Positions 39,501-54,500 of a stretch of 64,000 nucleotides of DNA are shown piece after piece. Origin of the DNA: Tribonema minus (Eukaryota > Sar > Xanthophyceae > Tribonematales > Tribonemataceae); contig JAFCMP010000042.1 in the NCBI GenBank assembly GCA_017506865.1, positions 62,001 through 126,000 on the forward strand, in the 5' to 3' direction. The position numbers and the translations under genes were made by a program. A model generated the notes under the pieces. It saw only the letters and a program-made list of their open reading frames with translations. It was not told the DNA's origin and searched no databases. Every line of letters begins with the position of its first letter. The first letter of the stretch is position 1.

Positions 39501-42500
39501 CCTAGTTGTTGGCACAAGTACGAACCTGGCACTGCCTCTAGCTCTAAGTCCTGGTCCTAATGCTCACAACGACCAAGCAGACGGCCACATGTGAGGGTGA
39601 CACTTACTGTGAGTAACCCTAATTGTTAATGCTACTGTAAACCCTAGCACTGCACCTAGCCTACGCCATGTGAGTGCCACTGCGTCCCTGGATCCTTAGC
39701 CTATATCATGCATCCAGTGAATATCAGACCAAAAAAATCACGCGCACACTGTGAGGGCCGTCGATGCAACTGTGATTAAACGCAATCCATCTCTCCTGAA
39801 TCATGCATACATGGTGATTAGCCTAGCTCTAAGCCTGCCCCTAGCCCATTGCCAGTGCAAGCGTGTTTGGAGGCCCGCATCAGCTGTGGAAACCGCTCTC
39901 TGTTCAGGCACCGTGCACACCTGTATGCAATGTACTGCAACGTAGTCGAGTACATTCTAGGGTGCGTATGCCAGTGTGTGTGCCTGACCCTAACCCTCGA
40001 TTGACTTCAACCCGAACACTGACCCTTTTCTAACCCTGACCCCAGTCAGCAAGCGTGAATGAGCACACCAACCTCAGGCATCGTCGCAGAGGCAATGCAA
40101 AACTGCCGCCCCGATGTGGCATTGTCATGCAGGCCTTGCCAAGTCGCCATTGTCAACGAATGGTTCAACACCAACCTTTATCTCTTTCCAACTTGCACGA
40201 CAAGACCACCGGCAGTAGAGTACCCTGAAGGTACAATGACCCCCCACAAATATGCGCTGCACCATACTGAATGCGTGTGCAATACTTTCAAATCACCTTT
40301 GTTGCCGCAGTGTGCGTGGACGAGCACGAGATCCTGGATGCCAACGGCAAGTGCGTCAAGTGCCCCTTCAACCAGCTGGCCAACAGCGACGACACGCATT
40401 GCGGTGAGGTCACTACCACAACCGTGGCAACGCTGAGCGATGACGTGGGTAAAGTTCAGTCAGCGATGAACCTAACATGCAGCTGCAAACTTCAACTTGC
40501 AGCACGATACGCGCCTCTAACGTACTGCCAGCAGCCGACGACCAGTAGTGCCGAGGGCGGCTGGTAGCGCGGCTCTTAGCCTTGAGCAGTTACAAACTTC
40601 AAGTCACCCCATCGAAACGTAAACTTCAACTCCTCCCCCATTGCGGATTGTGAAACTCCTCAGAGCTACAACGCTTGCTTGCGGAGCAGATACCAGACGT
40701 TTTCACTCGTCAAGTACTCTCCAGCTTTGCCTCAAAAAGAGATTTAAAGTACACCCGCCCCGTGTGGGCAGTGGTGACTGCTTTGACGTGGCAATGCTTG
40801 ACTACTGGTGACAGCACAACACTAGCGCACCCTGTGGCCCAAGTTACACATGCGCATTTGCGACAACACTTCAACATGGCCTTGACTACCTCACAGTGAA
40901 TGCGTAAATTGCCGGACTCTTGGGGCCCGGCATGCACAAAAGCAGGAGCTCTAAGTACCTAGATCTGTCTGCTGGCAAGGCTGTGGCGCCCAAAGGTTCA
41001 GGGCTAGGGTTGGGGATGAGATTAGGATTGAGGATAAGGGTGAGAATGTGCAGCTGACCACCGTGCCAGATATGGAATTTAACTTGGTTGAAGATGCTGC
41101 CGCCAACAGGATGATAACGTGGACACCAGCGCCCTCGAGTGCAGATGGCAGTTCTACCCCTCTGTGTTGACGTTACGCACAGCTAGTCAAACTTCACACT
41201 GTCCTTCAGCCAGCTTCTCACACCATCATGACCTACGCACAATGAAGGCGCTACCAAACGCCATTGGAATTCATCGTTTAGCGACAATATGACACGCTTC
41301 GCTGCATTGCTTGTGCGCTGCATCGGACAGGCTTGTGCCTGGGGCCTCTTGTGCTGGACGCGAAGGGCGAGAGATGCGGTGAGCTTCTTCACGATCAAAT
41401 TGAAGTTTTCATGCAGCATTCGACCGTGGCACGTCACTGATGTTGCTGTCGCCTGACATGATCGCTCAACCTGTTCTTCTGTCGTTAGCTAACCAATTAC
41501 GGGAGTGAGCTACTTGCTGAAGTAGTCAAATTCAGTTTTGCACGTGAAGTTTCCGATATTTCAAAAGTAGGTGAAGTATGTTAAAAATGCAGCGGTCAGC
41601 GCCAGCAGGTTTGCACTGGCAAGCGCGCCTTTGCAATGAGTCAAACAGCAGTGTTCACCTTGACCCCCTCCGTTCTCAATTATAGCAGGCGTTACAGCAG
41701 AGGTATACCATCAGCAGGCGCGTTCGCCTTGCACAGGTCCACAAGCAAGCCATGGCGCAGCTACCAAAGCTGCTGATCTTGGGTACTCTATTGCCTATAG
41801 CATGCGTGTTCAGTTGCAGCTAGCCCGCTGGCCTGCATAGCACTTGCACACGTACACACATACTCCTCTGTACCCCCGCAGTATACATACATGCCCTTAG
41901 CATCTCAGCATCGTTCAGGTGCGGGCAGCACGTGTCACCAATACATACCTTCCAACTCATACCTACATACCTTGTTCCTTGCCTACCCCCTTCGCAGTCT
42001 GCCCGGATCTGGACCACTACTTTGACCCCAACGACGGCACCACCGGCATGTGCAAGGAGTGCGTCGGCGACAGACTTGTGCCCAACGTAGAGGACGACAC
42101 GTGTGGTGAGTCACTGATGGCAGTTGAAGTTAAGCAGACCAGAAGCCTCGTATGTATCACTCGCGAGTGCACGTTGACGTGGTGTTCAATTACATGGCTG
42201 CCTTTTGCATTGCCTTGAACAAAGGCGCGGGACTACTCTTTCAGTAGGAACTGCCACGGCGACAATGGTTCTGTTGGCGTGCACGCAACGCACTGGCGCC
42301 AGCGACAATGATTGTGCATTGACGTATTGTACATCTTGCATGCAATTTGAACTGTTGCTGCTTAGTCAAAGCTCATGCCTCTCCAGGTCTGCCTTCAACC
42401 ATCACCAAACCAGTCATATCACTGACATGAAACACTCCGTTCATGCCACAGAAAGCCGTCCCTGACACTCTGACCTTGCTGTGTCATGCGACCCCTCCGT

Positions 42501-45500
42501 CTCATTGCAGTCTGCAAGGCGGCCCTGACGGCGGACGGCGATCGTTGCGGTGAGTCAGAACTCCACTACTTACTTCAAGCTGAAATGCACAGCAGCAATG
42601 GTTTGCACAGGATTTGAAACCAGTACACACACCGGACAGCCGCAATCCCCTAGGGCCATTATTAATACAGGTCCATGAGTACAAAACATTGGTGTTGTTC
42701 AAGTTGAAGTATACAGTTGTCGTGGGTGCCATTGATCGTCAAACAGCCACACAAATGTAGACTACACAGCAGAGTAAGTTTTTGGTGAGGGTTGTGCTTT
42801 ACCCATGCACGCGGGGCATGCACTCGCCGTCGTCACAAACTATGCTTTAAGGTCTAGCGGATCAGGATGAGGGTTAGGGTCAGGTCGAGCCACAGGTGAG
42901 GGTAGTGATACATTGCACAAGTGGAAAATCTGCGAGGTAAGAGCCTTGAAGGGACCGTAATCAAAGCAGCCATGCCATTTGAGGCAGTGACGAGGTAGCT
43001 TGAGGCTGCAGTGTCACTAATCAGGCCATTGTTGAGCAGCGCAGTGCCTGCATTGCTGAGCATCACCCAACGCTCATCTCGCTCATTGCGACTGCTTGCT
43101 GATGTCCATCTCATCAGCCACAAGCGCCCTGAATGTGGCGTTGGTCGTGTGATGCTTGTCTTTGACAAATGTGCATGGGGTCATTACACTCTGTTGTCTG
43201 GTGGCAGTGCGCAGAGTCACACTCACCAATGACGCATCACGAAAGCTGCGTCCTCAATTCTACGACTCGAAGCTCTGCTGATGCGGATGGTGCACCACGA
43301 AATTCACAAAAAGTTGTATATTCTGAACACACTGTCCTGCGCTATGTTGCTCAACATCCAAGTCCCCCCCCTCCCCCCCCCCTTCTCGTGGCAGTTTGCC
43401 TCGAATCGACGTACTACGACTCCGCCGAAGACAAGTGCAAGGCCTGCGCAGACCCCGACAGACAGGTTGTCGACGACGACAACGACGGCTGCGGTGAGTA
43501 CGCATACATACATACCCGCATGCATGGTGCAAGGGGTATGAAGCGCAAAGGGGTATGTAGCGCAAAATGGGTATGTAGGGGTGTATAGGAATTGAAATGT
43601 TGTGCTTATGGGTATGTATATATGGATGTCCTCGCATATGCGCATGTGGCGCCTGTTGGGCAGGGGTATGTAGGTATGCTGTGCTCATGGGTATGTATAC
43701 ATGGCTGCACGGGGCTGCCCCGCAGCTGCTCAGCTTAGTGCAGGGGGGTATGCACGGGGTACGTGGATACTTGTCAGATGTGATGCGTGTGCATCTGCAT
43801 GTATCACATGTACTTGCATCATGACGTACTTTTGCTTTTGGGGCGCGAAATGACGCTTGCATTGAATTGCACGTGCACTTGAAATGCAGCAGGTGCTACT
43901 TTCGAGGCATGCAATTTGAAAATGTACAGCATGATGGCGTGTTACATCGCATACGGTGTGTGTTGCCAGCCAATGCCGGCATTGAACTTCCATGGAAAGT
44001 AGCTCGGTGTGTGAAGAAGGCGAGAGGACAGATTCGCCTTGTGCATGCTGCTGGTCTAGTGCTTTCAAGTCACACACCGCAAGTCATGGCTCTGCGATGA
44101 AATTGACATGAAGCTCAAAGTTTTGTCTGCAAAGTTGATCATTGACGCATTTTCCATGCACTTCTGTCCACTGTCAGAGTGCAACGCGGCGCTGGACCTG
44201 GTTTACGATGCGACTGACAAGAAGTGCGGTGAGTGCCATCAGACTAGTGAACTTCCGGCTCAAGTTGTTGAAGTTGCTGCTGAGGGAAATACAGCTATCA
44301 CTCTAGCGCTTTCGTTGAATTACTTCATGTGACAGGGTATGCCCGCTTTGCCTACACTGCTGATACTTGGAGTGTGCCTCAAAGCAATGTGTTTTGTCAA
44401 TGGTGGCATTCGCACATGTGTGTCCCTGCAGTTTTTCGGGCGTATATGTGTGTGTCTCCGCAGTGTTTCAGGGGTTGGTGAGTGATTTGTTCTGATGCTA
44501 ACCTTTTGCTGTCAACAGCGGTATTGGTTTGTGCATCCTGTAGGTTTTTTGGATGCATATACCTACTCTGTAATGCTTACCGCTTGCTGATATTGCCGCA
44601 AACTAACCCTTGCACGTCCTGCCATCATTGCTCGGCTTGCTGTTTTCATAGTTCTTGCTGTTTTGTGCCGTCTTACTCATGCTGCTGCTTCTACTCATTT
44701 CATCCGTCTTACAGGATTACTGATTCGTACTGATGATACTGTCCTCTCTGACAGTGTGCAAGGACGACACGAAGTTCTGGGACGCAATGAGCAAGACCTG
44801 CACCGCCTGTGCCGCAAGGAAGGAGCCCGCCGCCGGCAACGAGCACTGCGGTAAGCGGCAAAAATCACGATCATGATCATGAATTGATCATACATTATTA
44901 TGTTTTGACATTCACAGGGAGCCAGCCGCGGACCACCAACACTTTGGAAAGCGGCAAGAATCGTGATAATAATTATGGATTGATCATACATCCAAGTGCA
45001 TTTTCGCCTGTGGCCTGTGGCGCCAGGCAGGAGCCGGCTGCGCACTACGCGCACTACAGTGAGAAGCCGTGATCACGTTCATGATCAGGAACATCACGAT
45101 CATGAATCACAATGCATTAACATGGCTCCTGGACTATTTTTGTTGTACATCGCTGACCATACTGAACAAGAAAAGTTCAGAAACATGAGCTTCACGATGC
45201 GGTTATGATGCGATTCAAAGCTGAGCGCTTCGCAGATTTCAACGTTTCAACACATGTGACCAACAGAGGATTGTGACGAAAAATCAGACTTAGGTTATGT
45301 ATACTTCAAAGTATACGGTAAGTCATAAATATGTGAATCAACCATGATCTGAGAGCACAGAACTGCCGATGCATGCGCCACTCGCGCACCTCAGAGTGAG
45401 AGGACATGTTCATCACGAACCCCAGCGCGTCCACCCAGTGATACATACATGCTTCAAAGCATGTTCTTTTGGATGGGGGGGGGGCACATGGAGGAGGACG

Positions 45501-48500
45501 TAGGGGAGGATCCCGAGATGCCATTTGGCGGCGGCGGCGTTTGAGTGGTTGTCGTTGAGACACTCTCAGACTGTCACACGACATGTAGATTCTGTACAGC
45601 AAGCTTCAAGTTAGATGCCATTCATCTGGGCTTTTTCGCGCCCTGAGCGAGAATTAACAACAAGTACTTGGAGGTACATTGAAGCATAAGCATTAGGTTA
45701 TATGAATCATAATGCTCTGACCACAGCACTGCCTTGCGCCGCTCTCGTATCTCAGAGTGCGAGGACATGTTCATCGTGGACCCCAGCGCGTCCACCAAAT
45801 TACATGTACCTCCAAGCATTAGCGTTACGTTAGGTCATAGGTTAGGTTATGCGCACATGAGGGTTTTAAATGCTGATGACAGCACTGCATCTGCGTTTGT
45901 GTGCACCTTGCAGAGTGCGAGGACATGTTCATCGTGGACCCCAATGCATCCACCAAGTGCATCTGCCCCGCGGGCAAGGTGCTGCACGAGGGCGCGTGCG
46001 TGGCGTGCGCCGACGCCAAGAGGGAGTCCAACGCGGCGAACGACGCGTGCGGTGAGTGGCCCTGATCAGCATCATCATCAGTAAATGACACACTTCACAC
46101 TTCGAAGTACCAGTATTTCTCATACTACATATGAATGGTACCACTACAATCTACACTTCAATCCCTCTTCGTTCATCAACACTTTATGGGCAGGATACAA
46201 TCACAACTTTTGAGTCATTAGGCAGACATTAAGCTGAGCATAATCACAACAGGAATTCGCACAGCAGCAGCACGCAGGGGATCCTGTTGAGCACGATGCA
46301 GAGATTCTGCTGCGCGTGATTATGCACACTGACCGTGGTGGTCATGCAGCGATCCTGGCACGCACCGCCAGGCCGTGACCCTGCTGAGCGTTGTCACACA
46401 GTGACAAGAGGGAGTTCAACGCGGCGAACGACGCGCGTGCGGTGAGTGACCCTGTTGAGCATCATCATCAGGCAGGGAATGTGCTGAGCGTCATCATCAG
46501 GCAGGGGATGTGCTGCGCATCATCATCAGGCAGTGATCCTGATGAGCATGCCCAGCAGGCAGGGATCTGCTGAGCTTCATCACGCCGCAAATCTGCTGAA
46601 AACCTGCCGGCAGTGATTCCGCCGAGCAAGGTTGTGCGCTGGCCCTGTTGAGCATCAACATGCAGTGACACGGGCCCGCTGAGCATCATCACGCTACGTT
46701 TGCTGATCAACATAGGCAGTGACCATGTGAAGCATCATTGAGTAGTGACTCCGCTGAGCATCATAAGCCTACTGCGCATCATCATGCAATGACCCCCGCT
46801 GAGCCTGAACCTGCTGAGCATCATCAAGTAGTGACCTGCGGGGCATAATCAGGAAGTAATCCTGCGAAGCTTCACCTTCATTGCCCTGTTGAGCACCGTG
46901 ATGATGCAGCATTTCAGCTGAGCACCAATCGCGCCACATTTGAGCGTCACCATGGCTTGCTGCGATCAGTTCCAAGACTCTCGCACGAAGCCCTTGGTCA
47001 CTGACTCAGGCAGTGCATTCTGTAAAATCTTGCAGATCACTCTTGCTTTGTGGAGAGAGCCAACACTTTGCTGACGCAGAAGTAGAGTTCAGAGTTTTCG
47101 GCAATTTCGGGAAAAATTGGCCCCAAAAACCAGAAACCAGCAAGGGGCACAGAAAGGGGGAGGCGAGCGTGTGGCAGCCATTCACATTCTGCTAGGCCGC
47201 ACAAGGCCAAGCTCTCGTAGACACGGCAACACCAGCCAGGTAGCCAGCATTGTCGCCTATCTGCTCAATCTGATCAAGACGGTAGTTGGCAAAGGTCCAG
47301 GACAGTCAAAGATTGGCTGATGCTGTATGTGATCTCATTCTTGCCTTGCCATAACTTTGTGCTGGTCGCAGTGTGCAAGGCGGGCTTCAAGGAGGAGGGC
47401 GGCATCTGCGGTAAGCATTAGGGTTAGGGTTAGGGTTAGGGTTAGCAGAACCAATGCACGTCGCTGCTGCAGGATATTGCAGTGGTTTGGGGTGATTCTT
47501 GAAAGTGCACGTGTCAACGGTATGCAAGGCATGATAAGCCCGCTCTGAGAGTCACCCAGGCAACCAGGTGTACATTACGCGTGCCATGTGGCGGCCTCAT
47601 GCGCACAGCGTCACACCCCGCTCCGTCATAGACGAGCTTGCGTTTGCTTTCTTATTGAAGTTGAAGGGGTAGGCAAGTAGCAATGTTGATACCCTGCCGT
47701 CGGGGTGCCGCGTGCGGCATTCGTCACAAGTCCTCGACGCATTGACTGAGTGCTACTTCTGCGCGTGTGAGCTACAACAGCAGTAGGCCGTGCACACAGG
47801 CCCCCAGTACACCAGCAGCAGGCCATTCCTCCCGTTCAGCATCTGCTGTGCGTCCTTCACTGTGTGAACGTGTGCAGCCCATCAGCATTAGACCTGAATG
47901 TTCCCCACCTGCCTCAGAACGGGTGCCTGACTTAGTGTGCGTCACCGCTGGCAAGTACTGGGCTGACCACTCATGCGAAGCATGGGTAGACGAACTCCAG
48001 CACTTATGCTGTGCTTTCTTCATCAATTTCAACTGCCACTGCTGGCAACTACATGGGATGATCGGCATTTGTCCCTGACCCTAACCCTAACCCTAGCCCT
48101 AAACCTAATTGTTTCCCACCCGCCTCGCACTGACTGCCTGCCCCAGTATGCGCCACCACTGGTAATTACTGAGACGGCGACTCGTGCGAAGCAAGAGTGG
48201 ACAAGCTTCGACGCTATAACGTGTGTACTTCTACAGACATGACTCAAAATGAACTACGGCACGCTGTGTGGCCCACTTGCAGTCTGCACTGAACATTGTC
48301 TGTCGATCTGTCTTGAATGTGCTGCCTTCCCCAGTCTGCGCCACCGCCGGCAACTACTGGGATGGTGACTCGTGCGAATCAGCCCATCAGCATTCAACTG
48401 TAACCCTGACCCTAGCCCTGAACCTAACCCTAACTCTAACCCTAATCCTCACCCCAACTCCAAACGTTTCTCACCTGCCTCCGACTGATTGTCGGCCTCA

Positions 48501-51500
48501 GTGTGCGCCACTGCCGGCAACTACTGGGATGGCGACTCGTGCGAAGCGTGCCCTGACAGGAAGAAGCCCGCCGCCGACAACAACAGCTGCGGTGAGAGTC
48601 ACCACTTGAACTTGTCTTCTCGCAGAGTTGCAGTGATTCAGAGACAAGAGCTGTGCTGCAAGTGGTGCAGCAACAACAGCCACGATGAGAGAGGGCATTT
48701 GTACCTGCGTACTTGAGGTTGCAAGAGCTCGTCTAGAGCAGCTGCTCTGAGGCATATGCACTGCCGCTCTGCACCACGTGGTACCTGCCAACCGCCGCTT
48801 GCTGCTGCACCATAACCTCTGCCACCATAAAACATATATATATATACTTCCACATTTAATGCGCGCCGTGAGGTATGAAGTCAGCTCCTGCAAGCACCGT
48901 GCAGACAAACACCTTTGCCTAGTGTACTTGTAATGCGCTTGCCGGCGTTGGGCCTCAAAGCAAGGTGCTGAAGTGCAATGTTGTGGCATGCTTCAAGTTG
49001 CTCGGACAGTACGTACCCACTTTCGCAGTGTTTCCTGCCCATTGCATCCGCACCTCAATGGCTCCCTGCATCAAATCACACCTCAGTGCTCAGCGTCATC
49101 ACTTTCTGCAAACCTTGTTGTTGCTGCTGTCTCACGTATCGTTGCCCCTGCAGAGTGCCAGGACAAGTTTGTGCTGCTGGACGGCAAATGCGGTGAGTGC
49201 ACGCTACTTGCCTTAATAAGCCTTGCAAAGTGCCGGAGTGCATGCCAGTAGCTGTGCATCTCAAGTGCAAAGATTCAAAACAAGTAGCAGCCCTGAGGCC
49301 TAATGCCCAGTCCTATTTTGAAACCCCGTTCTGTCGTGTTGTGATCGCTGGCCACTGTCAAAAGTGCTGACGTTGAGCCAGCGCTGCCCCTTGCTTCTGG
49401 CGTGCTGTGGTACCGCCGTGGCTAAGGTGGTGGTGTGCCGCGGCTCGCCTGATTTTGGCAGTTTGCTAGCCGCGACTGCGCTCTGTGACTCAAAGGCTTA
49501 GAGAAACCCGACCCTAATTGTTGCTCCTATATATGCCCATCAGGCAGCTGTGGCCAAGCACAGAGGCCACCCATGTCATGACAACCTATAGACTGTGCAC
49601 TAGTGCACTCATACAGTCCTGCGTAGCCTCTGCATGGGGTAGGGTTAGGGTCAGGATGGGGTTAGGGCTAGGGTTAGGATTAGCATTAGGGTTGAAAGGT
49701 AGCTAGGCCGCTTGCTGCTCGCCACACATCACCACCGCCGGCCCAGGCAGCAGCCAACCATGCACCCCATGCCAGTCGCTGCTCTGTGTTGCTCCACGTC
49801 ACCACAGTCTGCTCAGACGTGATGCATGCCATTGGTTCAAGGCCATGGTTCTCATCCCTGCTGCACGATGCCGCTGCGGTCTGCTCGGACAGCAAGTACC
49901 TTGGGTCGGACGGAGTCTGTGCCGCCTGCCCCGCAACTGGGTCATGGCCATCTAATTCATGTTTATTTACTGCCATGAATTCACGCCACTGACTGCTCAC
50001 TGCTGCTGCACGATCCGTTGCAGTCTGCCCGGACGGCAAGTACCTTGGGGCGGACGGAGTCTGTGCCGCCTGCCCCGCAAGGAAGGTGTCCAATGACGCC
50101 AACGACGGCTGCGGTGCGTTCTGAATCTGGTACTTTATTGGAATGCCAGTTTCAAGTGCTTGATTATTTGGATAGCATTGTGGTGCACTTAAAACCAACG
50201 TGCGACAGATAAAGCATGCGGAGGCGCCCATGTTGCATCTTGCCCGCAGTCTGTGCATCTATGCAACTGAGTGCGCGATGCTTTGCCTTTGCCTCACAAC
50301 AAGCTCAAGAGGTGACTCACCGAGTCCCCCTTTGTTCACCGTGCTCGCAGTCTGCATGTCAAGACTTCAACACGGCGGCGAATAATGAGTTGATGCGTTG
50401 CGTGACGAACTTCAAGGGTGACTCACCACCTTCCCATCTCGCGCCGTGCCCGCAGTCTGTGCGTCGATATTTGACAAGAGGATCAAGTGTGATGCACTGT
50501 GCTCACTGCTTAATAAACTGCAAGGATGACTCGCCGACTTCCCATTCCACACCGTACTTGCTGTGGGGTGGTGATGTGATGAACTTCAAGGGTAACTCAC
50601 CAAGCTCCTCTTTCCACCGTGCCCGCAGTCTGCGCGTCGATATTCGACGAGGCCAGCGCGTCGTGCGCGTGCCCCGACGGGAAGGTCCTCGTGCAGAGCG
50701 GCCAGAGCAGCACCTGCGAGGCCTGCACGGACCCCAAGAAGGAATCTAATGCCACCAACGACGCCTGCAGTAAGTGGCGGATGCGCGCATGCAGTTTGCT
50801 TGAAGATGTGTGTCGTTTGCCTCACACGCGGCGCGTGGTAGAGAGCAACGCCACGCGTGACAGCATAAGCAAGGGTCGGCACTTGCACCCCTTCCTAAAC
50901 CTAGTTTGAGCCGTAGCAGGCCTTACGGTCCCAAGAAGGAGTACAACGTCACCAATGACGCCTGCAGTAAGTGGCAGAAGAGCTGTTGCGGCTGTCCACG
51001 CTTGCATTGTGTCCGCTTTGCCCCGCATGTGTTGACCGTTCTGCTGCCTTTGGTGTCTGGCATGCTTTTGCCGGTAATTGGCTGCTTTGGACAAATAGTT
51101 GCTTCCTATGCGCTGACAAGAAACAAGCCACTGACGATTTCATCGCTGCCTCTGCCTGCGTGCCCTGCGCACTACCTCTACCGCTTGCAGAGTGCAAGGC
51201 GGCTTTCTTGGACGCTGACGCGAAGGGCCTGTGTGGTGAGGCTCAAATCCTACTCGAGTAGGGCTAGACGCCAACGCCAATCCAGTGACTGCACACGTAG
51301 CAGATGGTTCAAAATGCGGTGAACGCGTTGCTGACATCCAAGACATATTGAGACTCCTCTGCTATAGACCGTTGATGTGAACGACAGGCCTCCTTGTAAC
51401 TCGACGTCAATGTGCATTGAACATGAGACAATGCCAGTTTCTCCCACTACAGTATCATCATCACAAGAAACGGACTCATTTTGAAGCACGTTCATGCTGA

Positions 51501-54500
51501 ACACCGTCTTACCCTCACTTTAACCCTAACTCCTGCCGTGTATTGGTCACGTCTACAAGACAGCATGCACAGTTCAAGTAAAACGTAGTAGGGGATAGAG
51601 TGAGTGGTGGAGACAGCTCCAGAGTTAGCTGCAGGTGATGTCGGGTTAGGGTCAGGTTAGCACTAAGTTGCAATTAGGGTTAGAATTAGGGTTAGGGTGA
51701 GCTTGGGTTACGACTTGTCACAGCAAACAATAATGCTCAAATTCTGATTCACTGCGCTGCCCATGTCTGTGTCCCACAGTCTGCAAGGACGGAAAGTTCT
51801 GGGACCAGACTTCGTGCGAGGCGTGCCCCGCGCGGAAGGAGCCGACCGCCGACAACGAGGACTGCCGTGAGTACACACAGAGTTCATGACTTGAGTACAC
51901 ATAAGTTCATGTGTGCCCATCCCCAAAATGATTTATGTTTGATGGCGCACCTGTCTTCAGTGTGTGCTGCTGTGTGGGCCTCCTAAGCATTATGCTGCTT
52001 TGTCTTCCTGCAGAAACTTCAACCTTGCACATGATACAACGTCCTGTGTGATCGTTGATCAGGGCTTCACGTATCTACCAGTGAGGCGCATTGCGTAGCT
52101 GCCGGGGCGGCACAGTGATCCGTAAAGTAACGTCGGCTGTGCTAAGTGGTAGACTTCGTTTTTTTTGGTAGTCACTGACATTGATGACGACATTCCCTTT
52201 GGCACGGGCTGCCTCCATGCCAGGGCTCAGCCAGCATACTCTAAGTATACTCTTCAGTAGGTGCTACCTTGTCGCTTACCATGTCCACTCACCACTCACC
52301 TTTCTGATCTCCGGATGATGTTGCAATGTCTCTGCGTGCGACAGAGTGCCAAGGCATCTTCAGGGTCGCAGACAACGGCGCATGCGGTGAGTGCCGCGTG
52401 CACTGCTTGTGCTGAGAATACTTTGCGTTCCACTCAGTTTCTGGCATTTGAAGTTGGCGGCACTCAAGGTAGTCTACAGGAGGTTGAAGGTTTTGCGGCC
52501 ACGTGCACGCACCAGAGAGCCAATATTGTTGTAAAACCCAAGTGTTTGCACACAATCAATGCGCGTCGGAGTACAATACGTACCTCTCCGCTTCAGGTGT
52601 TTCAGTACTACTTCTTTATCATGCCCGATGAGCTGACTGCCCCGCAAGTAGTTGAGCGCTACTTCAGCGCGGCGTGAAATGCCTACTTCAAAGATGAAGT
52701 TGTCAGTGCTCAGCTGACTATACACGCCTGACGAACCACGTTCAGCAATGAGCATCCCTGCTGTGTTTCAAGCACGGTCAACTGACCCGGGCACAACCGT
52801 CATTTCACGCATTGCTGCGCCAGTAGAGCCGCGCAAGCTCCATTCTGCGTATGTCACCAGCAGATGTAGCAGATACTTCAAGTTTGCGCACGCCTCAGCG
52901 CTGCCTTATATTGTGTTAAACGCACCCAATGTTCACACGGTTTCTTGTCTTGCTTGCATTGAGCGATGAGGGCTGCGTGCACACAGCACACACAAGCACC
53001 ATCCTTTTTTCCTTCGCACAGCTACACCAGTAGACCCTCACAGGCTTGTCCTATAGGTAGTATGATCGGTCCAGATATCAGTTTCGATTTGCACAAGCCG
53101 TTGTAACCCCGTAGCTTCATCTTACCGAGTGTCACCCGCGCGGCTGTACCGCTCTCCTGTTGTCGACGTTGCAGTCTGCCAGAACGCCACCGAGTACTTC
53201 AACAGCAAGGAGTGCCTGGCGTGCACCGGTAGCGACGAGACACCCAACGAAAGCAACGATGCCTGCAGTAAGTGACTCGACCTACTGCATACTAGCACCT
53301 GGGACGTTAACGATGGCTTATGAGACGCCGAAACACGACCAACGATGCCTGCAGTAGGTGCTTCAAGCCACTGCTCACTAGGGTTAGGGCTATGGCCAGG
53401 AGCAGGAAAAGGGCGTAAGAATCAGGGTTAGGGGTCACGGTTGGGGTGAGGGTTGAACTTCGCGCCCTGGATTATATATGCACGAGACGCTGAAAGCGGC
53501 CAGTGATGCCTGCAGTAAGAGTTTTAACCTATTGCTCACGTGCGCCTTGGTTAAGGGTGACCTATTGCTTGCCAGCACCTGGGACATGGACAAAGGCTGC
53601 AGTGGTTTCCTTGATACGAACGATGGCCACGGTGCTACTGCCGCTTGGGCAATCGGTTGTGACTGCTTGCACCAATCACAGACCGTGGTGCTCGCACCGG
53701 GCTCTTGTACTGCGTTCGCGCATGGCTGTTGCCCGCTTGATTAGCACACGGTATCAGCACAGTGCCACGTGGCAGGGTTAAAATGGGGTTGGGTTAGGCT
53801 CAGGGTGGAGGGTTCGAGTTGCCATGTGTTCGCACTGGCCGCCTAACTTGCCATTGCTCTTTGATGAAGCAGGTTGGGGTTAGGCTCAGGGTGGAGCGTT
53901 AGAGTTGCCATGTGTTCGCACTGGCCGCTTAACTTGCCATTGCTCTTTGATGAAGCAGAGCTCAGCACAAAGATGGGATTTTCGGTGCTGGTGAGCACTG
54001 ACGTGTCACCTCAGACAGCGGTCGCGTGTCCTTTCTGACTGCACACAAACAGCATGAGGTTCTCTGTGCTGAACACGCAATGTGCACGCCCCTGCTGCCT
54101 TGCCTCGCCGTGCAGCCTGCGTGGGCCAGCTCACCAAGGGCGGCGCCAACAATGTCTGCGGTACGTATGTAGAGTTACTGTCAACTTCAAGCACTCGAGG
54201 TTGATTGCCTTCAGTTCAGAACCAGAAACTGTACATCTGCATTCCTGCGCTCGAGGAACATGCTATGAAAGCCTTGATTTATGCCTTGAAGAACCGGAGC
54301 AGCAGAAGGCCACGAGAGTCGCACAGTGTCTGCCGAGGCTTCAAGAGAGGGCGTTGTGCCCTGTTGAAGCATGCATCAAGGCCCCAATGAAGCCTCTCAT
54401 TTGGCGTGTGTGTAAGGGCCAAAGTGTCTTGCACACGCAAAGCGCACATTGTTGCAACGTGTACATGCATCAGGTCAGGGCAACCTAGGACGGCATAGAA

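Noticed and set aside
52405-52755. Open frames on both strands in intron 50
   Set aside because: No recognisable domain or flanking splice sites. Composition like neighbouring introns.
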